Shown here: positions 40,310-42,160 of the stretch, in pieces
How positions within the stretch are numbered: the first letter of the stretch is position 1
How the letters are laid out: every line of letters starts with the position of its first letter
From: DATFLS01 sp964413425
Lineage (GTDB): Bacteria; Fidelibacterota; JAANXI01
Reading direction: 5' to 3'
Length of the DNA stretch: 42,160 nucleotides
Assembly: GCA_964413425.1 (NCBI GenBank)
Contig: CAYPST010000022.1
Location: forward strand, 1 to 42,160
Translations under genes and position numbers: made by a program
Notes under the pieces: generated by a model
What the model was told of the DNA's origin: nothing
Database searches by the model: none
What the model saw: only the letters and a program-made list of their open reading frames with translations

Positions 40310-41767
40310 ATGACTGAAAATAATGCTCCAGCGATTATTAATAAACTCTGGAACTACTGCGACGTCCTCCGGGATGATGGAGTGAGCTACGGCGATTATG
40401 TGGAACAGCTGACCTATCTGCTCTTCCTGAAAATGGCGGATGAACAGAAAGAATTACCAGCGAAGGTGCTAGATACCCCGGAAATCCCGGAGCAATATAA
40501 TTGGCAGAGTCTGGTTTCCCGGGACGGTGATGAACTGGAAACCCATTACCGGAAGCTGCTCATTGAGCTGGGTAAGCAGACCGGTGCGTTGGGCGTCATA
40601 TTCAGGAAAGCGCAAAATCGGATCCAGGATCCCGCCAAACTCAAACGCCTGATAAGTTATATTGACGACGAGACCTGGATCGGTCTGGATATTGACGTGA
40701 AAGGGGAAATCTACGAGGGACTCCTCCAGAAAAACGCCGAGGACGTGAAAAGCGGGGCAGGGCAGTACTTTACCCCAAGACAGCTGATTAAGGCAATGGT
40801 AGAAGTGATGCAGCCGCAACCTAAAAAGACCATAGCGGATCCGGCCTGCGGCACCGGGGGGTTCTTTCTGGCAGCGTTTGATTACATAGTGGATCACTAT
40901 GACCTGGACAAAGAGGAAAAAGCCTTCCTCCGGGAAGAGACCTTTCACGGCGTGGACTTGGTGGATAGTGTGGTCCGGCTCTGTGTGATGAATCTCTATC
41001 TTCACGGTATCGGCAGCGGAGAAAGTCTCATTGAACAGGGAGACAGTCTGCTCTCGGATCCGGGTGATCGCTATGATATGGTCATGACCAATCCGCCCTT
41101 CGGGAAGAAGAGCAGCATTACCATTACCACAGGGGATGGGAATGTAAAGAAAGATTCCCTCACCTACGAACGGGATGATTTCTGGGCGACAACATCCAAC
41201 AAGCAGCTGAATTTTCTGCAGCATGTCAAAACTTTGCTGAAAATCAACGGAAAAGCCGCCATAGTGGTTCCGGATAATGTCCTGTTTGAAGGCGGGGCAG
41301 GGGAGACCGTCCGCAGGCGGCTGCTGCATGATTACGATGTTCATACGTTACTGCGACTTCCCACCGGAATCTTCTACTCCCAGGGAGTGAAAGCCAACGT
41401 GCTCTTCTTCGATAAGAGACCCGCCAGTGAAGATCCCTGGACAACGAAACTCTGGATCTACGATCTCCGCACCAACAAGCACTTCACCCTGAAGCGGAAT
41501 CCTCTGACCTATGAGGATCTGCAGGATTTCATAAGGTGTTATAATCCCGGGAACCGGCACCAACGTGAAGAAACAGAGCGGTTTAAACCCTTTACCTTAG
41601 AAGAACTCATGGAGCGGGATAAGATCAGCCTGGATATCTTCTGGCTGAAAGACGAGAGCCTGGAGGAAACCGAAAACCTCCCCGAACCGGACGTCCTGGC
41701 AGCGGATATCGTGGAGAATCTGGAGTCCGCGCTGGAGCAGTTCCGGGGGATTTATGAGGAACTGTAA
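40310..41767 (+). CDS. hsdM: Type I restriction-modification system, M subunit
   Basis: 485 aa N6-adenine DNA methyltransferase. An N-terminal HsdM_N helical domain (N-K-L-W-N-Y-C-D-V-L-R-D-D-G) is followed by Q-Y-F-T-P-R-Q-L, SAM motif I A-D-P-A-C-G-T-G-G-F (175-184) and catalytic motif IV N-P-P-F-G (261-265). It protects host DNA in complex with HsdS. Unusually it is last in the locus, 265 bases after the AlbA_2 gene, and so probably has its own promoter, letting methylation be set separately from restriction. Confidence 0.94.
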   Translation: MTENNAPAIINKLWNYCDVLRDDGVSYGDYVEQLTYLLFLKMADEQKELPAKVLDTPEIPEQYNWQSLVSRDGDELETHYRKLLIELGKQTGALGVIFRKAQNRIQDPAKLKRLISYIDDETWIGLDIDVKGEIYEGLLQKNAEDVKSGAGQYFTPRQLIKAMVEVMQPQPKKTIADPACGTGGFFLAAFDYIVDHYDLDKEEKAFLREETFHGVDLVDSVVRLCVMNLYLHGIGSGESLIEQGDSLLSDPGDRYDMVMTNPPFGKKSSITITTGDGNVKKDSLTYERDDFWATTSNKQLNFLQHVKTLLKINGKAAIVVPDNVLFEGGAGETVRRRLLHDYDVHTLLRLPTGIFYSQGVKANVLFFDKRPASEDPWTTKLWIYDLRTNKHFTLKRNPLTYEDLQDFIRCYNPGNRHQREETERFKPFTLEELMERDKISLDIFWLKDESLEETENLPEPDVLAADIVENLESALEQFRGIYEEL

Positions 41768-41845
41768 GAATAGGATGAAATGAAAAAATATCATCTTAAT
41801 GTTTTTTATTGATTATCCATTATTCAACTAGGTAATACACTTATT

Positions 41846-42133
41846 ATGGTTAAGACGGTTCCTGAGTCAAGATTCACTGAACAATCAGGACTTGATAAGA
41901 TTAGCCAAGAAGTCCGTAAGATGGGACATCTTTGGAGGGAATTGACCAAAGATGATTATGGTATTGATGGTGAAATAGAATTATTGCAACCAAAGCAAAC
42001 TGGAGATGGTAGGGAAACCACCGGTATAATTATTAAGGTTCAAGCAAAATCTGGGAAAAGCTATATTTCAAAAGAAAGCGAAGATAGACTTCACATTAAA
42101 AGTCGAGGCTCTTTTCTAAAAACCTGTTGGTAG
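41846..42133 (+). pseudogene. N-terminal part of a DUF4365 protein
   Basis: 95 codons: S-G-L-D-K-I-S-Q-E-V-R-K-M-G-H-L-W-R-E-L, then D-D-Y-G-I-D-G-E-I-E-L and I-I-K-V-Q-A-K-S-G-K-S-Y, the nuclease-like core of DUF4365. Family proteins go on for 100 or more residues, but here a TAG follows K-T-C-W. Shifting frame by one base near 42117 gives N-L-L-V-V-I-Y-T-P, which resembles the expected next strand, so a frameshift is likely. AT-rich; DUF4365 genes are common in defence islands. The window ends shortly after. Confidence 0.55.
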
Positions 42134-42160
42134 TTATATATACGCCAATCCATTCATAAA

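Overview
Organism and style. The window is moderately GC-rich bacterial chromosome with long, gene-poor, repeat-filled spacers. The histone-like protein at 33495-33884 has the NP-x-x-P-x-A-P N-terminus typical of Bacteroidota-type HU proteins. Together with the hydroxylamine-oxidoreductase-like octaheme cytochrome, RIC/hemerythrin proteins and a MoaC-MoaB fusion, it suggests an anaerobic or facultative member of the FCB superphylum (Bacteroidota, Calditrichota, Ignavibacteriota or Marinimicrobia-like). I cannot place it more closely. No rRNA, tRNA, intact transposase or CRISPR array was seen.

Layout. 1-10.5 kb: nitrosative/oxidative-stress and sulfur-relay genes (glutamine amidotransferase-like, DUF488, RIC di-iron protein, DGC zinc protein, two hemerythrins, AlkA glycosylase, cupin, DsrE, YceI). 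Among them are at least four decayed genes: a CMD-aldo/keto reductase chimera, a YraQ-type permease, an ArsR regulator and a TauE/SafE fragment. 10.5-14 kb: a repeat-rich spacer with SHOCT, methyltransferase-like and DoxX genes. 14-17 kb: a two-gene respiratory operon, an octaheme HAO-family cytochrome plus a membrane hexaheme NapC/NrfH-like partner. 17.3-19.1 kb: an AT-rich island with a proteasome-like Ntn hydrolase, an overlapping acidic microprotein and a PIN nuclease. 19.5-22.7 kb: a GT39 membrane glycosyltransferase and a signal-peptidase-I-like protein that appears to lack both catalytic residues. 23.5-28.5 kb: molybdenum-cofactor genes mobA, moaA, moaC-moaB fusion, moeA and a MOSC protein. 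28.8-30.8 kb: a small secreted protein, repeats and a flavoprotein remnant. 30.8-33 kb: an AT-rich pair of overlapping genes, a DHH phosphoesterase and a multi-pass membrane protein. 33.5-42.1 kb: an HU-like protein, a striking 22-bp-period array of palindromic boxes, then a type I restriction-modification locus ordered hsdR-hsdS-(AlbA_2/Schlafen-like ATPase)-hsdM, followed by a truncated DUF4365 gene.

How it fits together. The octaheme operon probably reduces nitrite or another reactive nitrogen species using quinol electrons. The RIC, hemerythrin and DGC genes would repair or buffer nitrosative damage, and the Moco genes would supply molybdoenzymes encoded elsewhere. The right end and the 17-19 kb island look like laterally acquired defence DNA.

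Most notable signals. (1) The 34021-34248 array: about ten palindromic decamers spaced almost exactly two helical turns apart, just upstream of hsdR. (2) The Ntn-hydrolase/microprotein/PIN island. (3) The DHH/membrane-protein pair. (4) Spacers built from degenerate 7-mer and 8-mer repeats, a four-copy dispersed repeat and a GGGATCCC-centred palindrome family. (5) A cluster of genes in different stages of decay around 5-10 kb. All identifications come from reading the sequence by eye; no database search was run.
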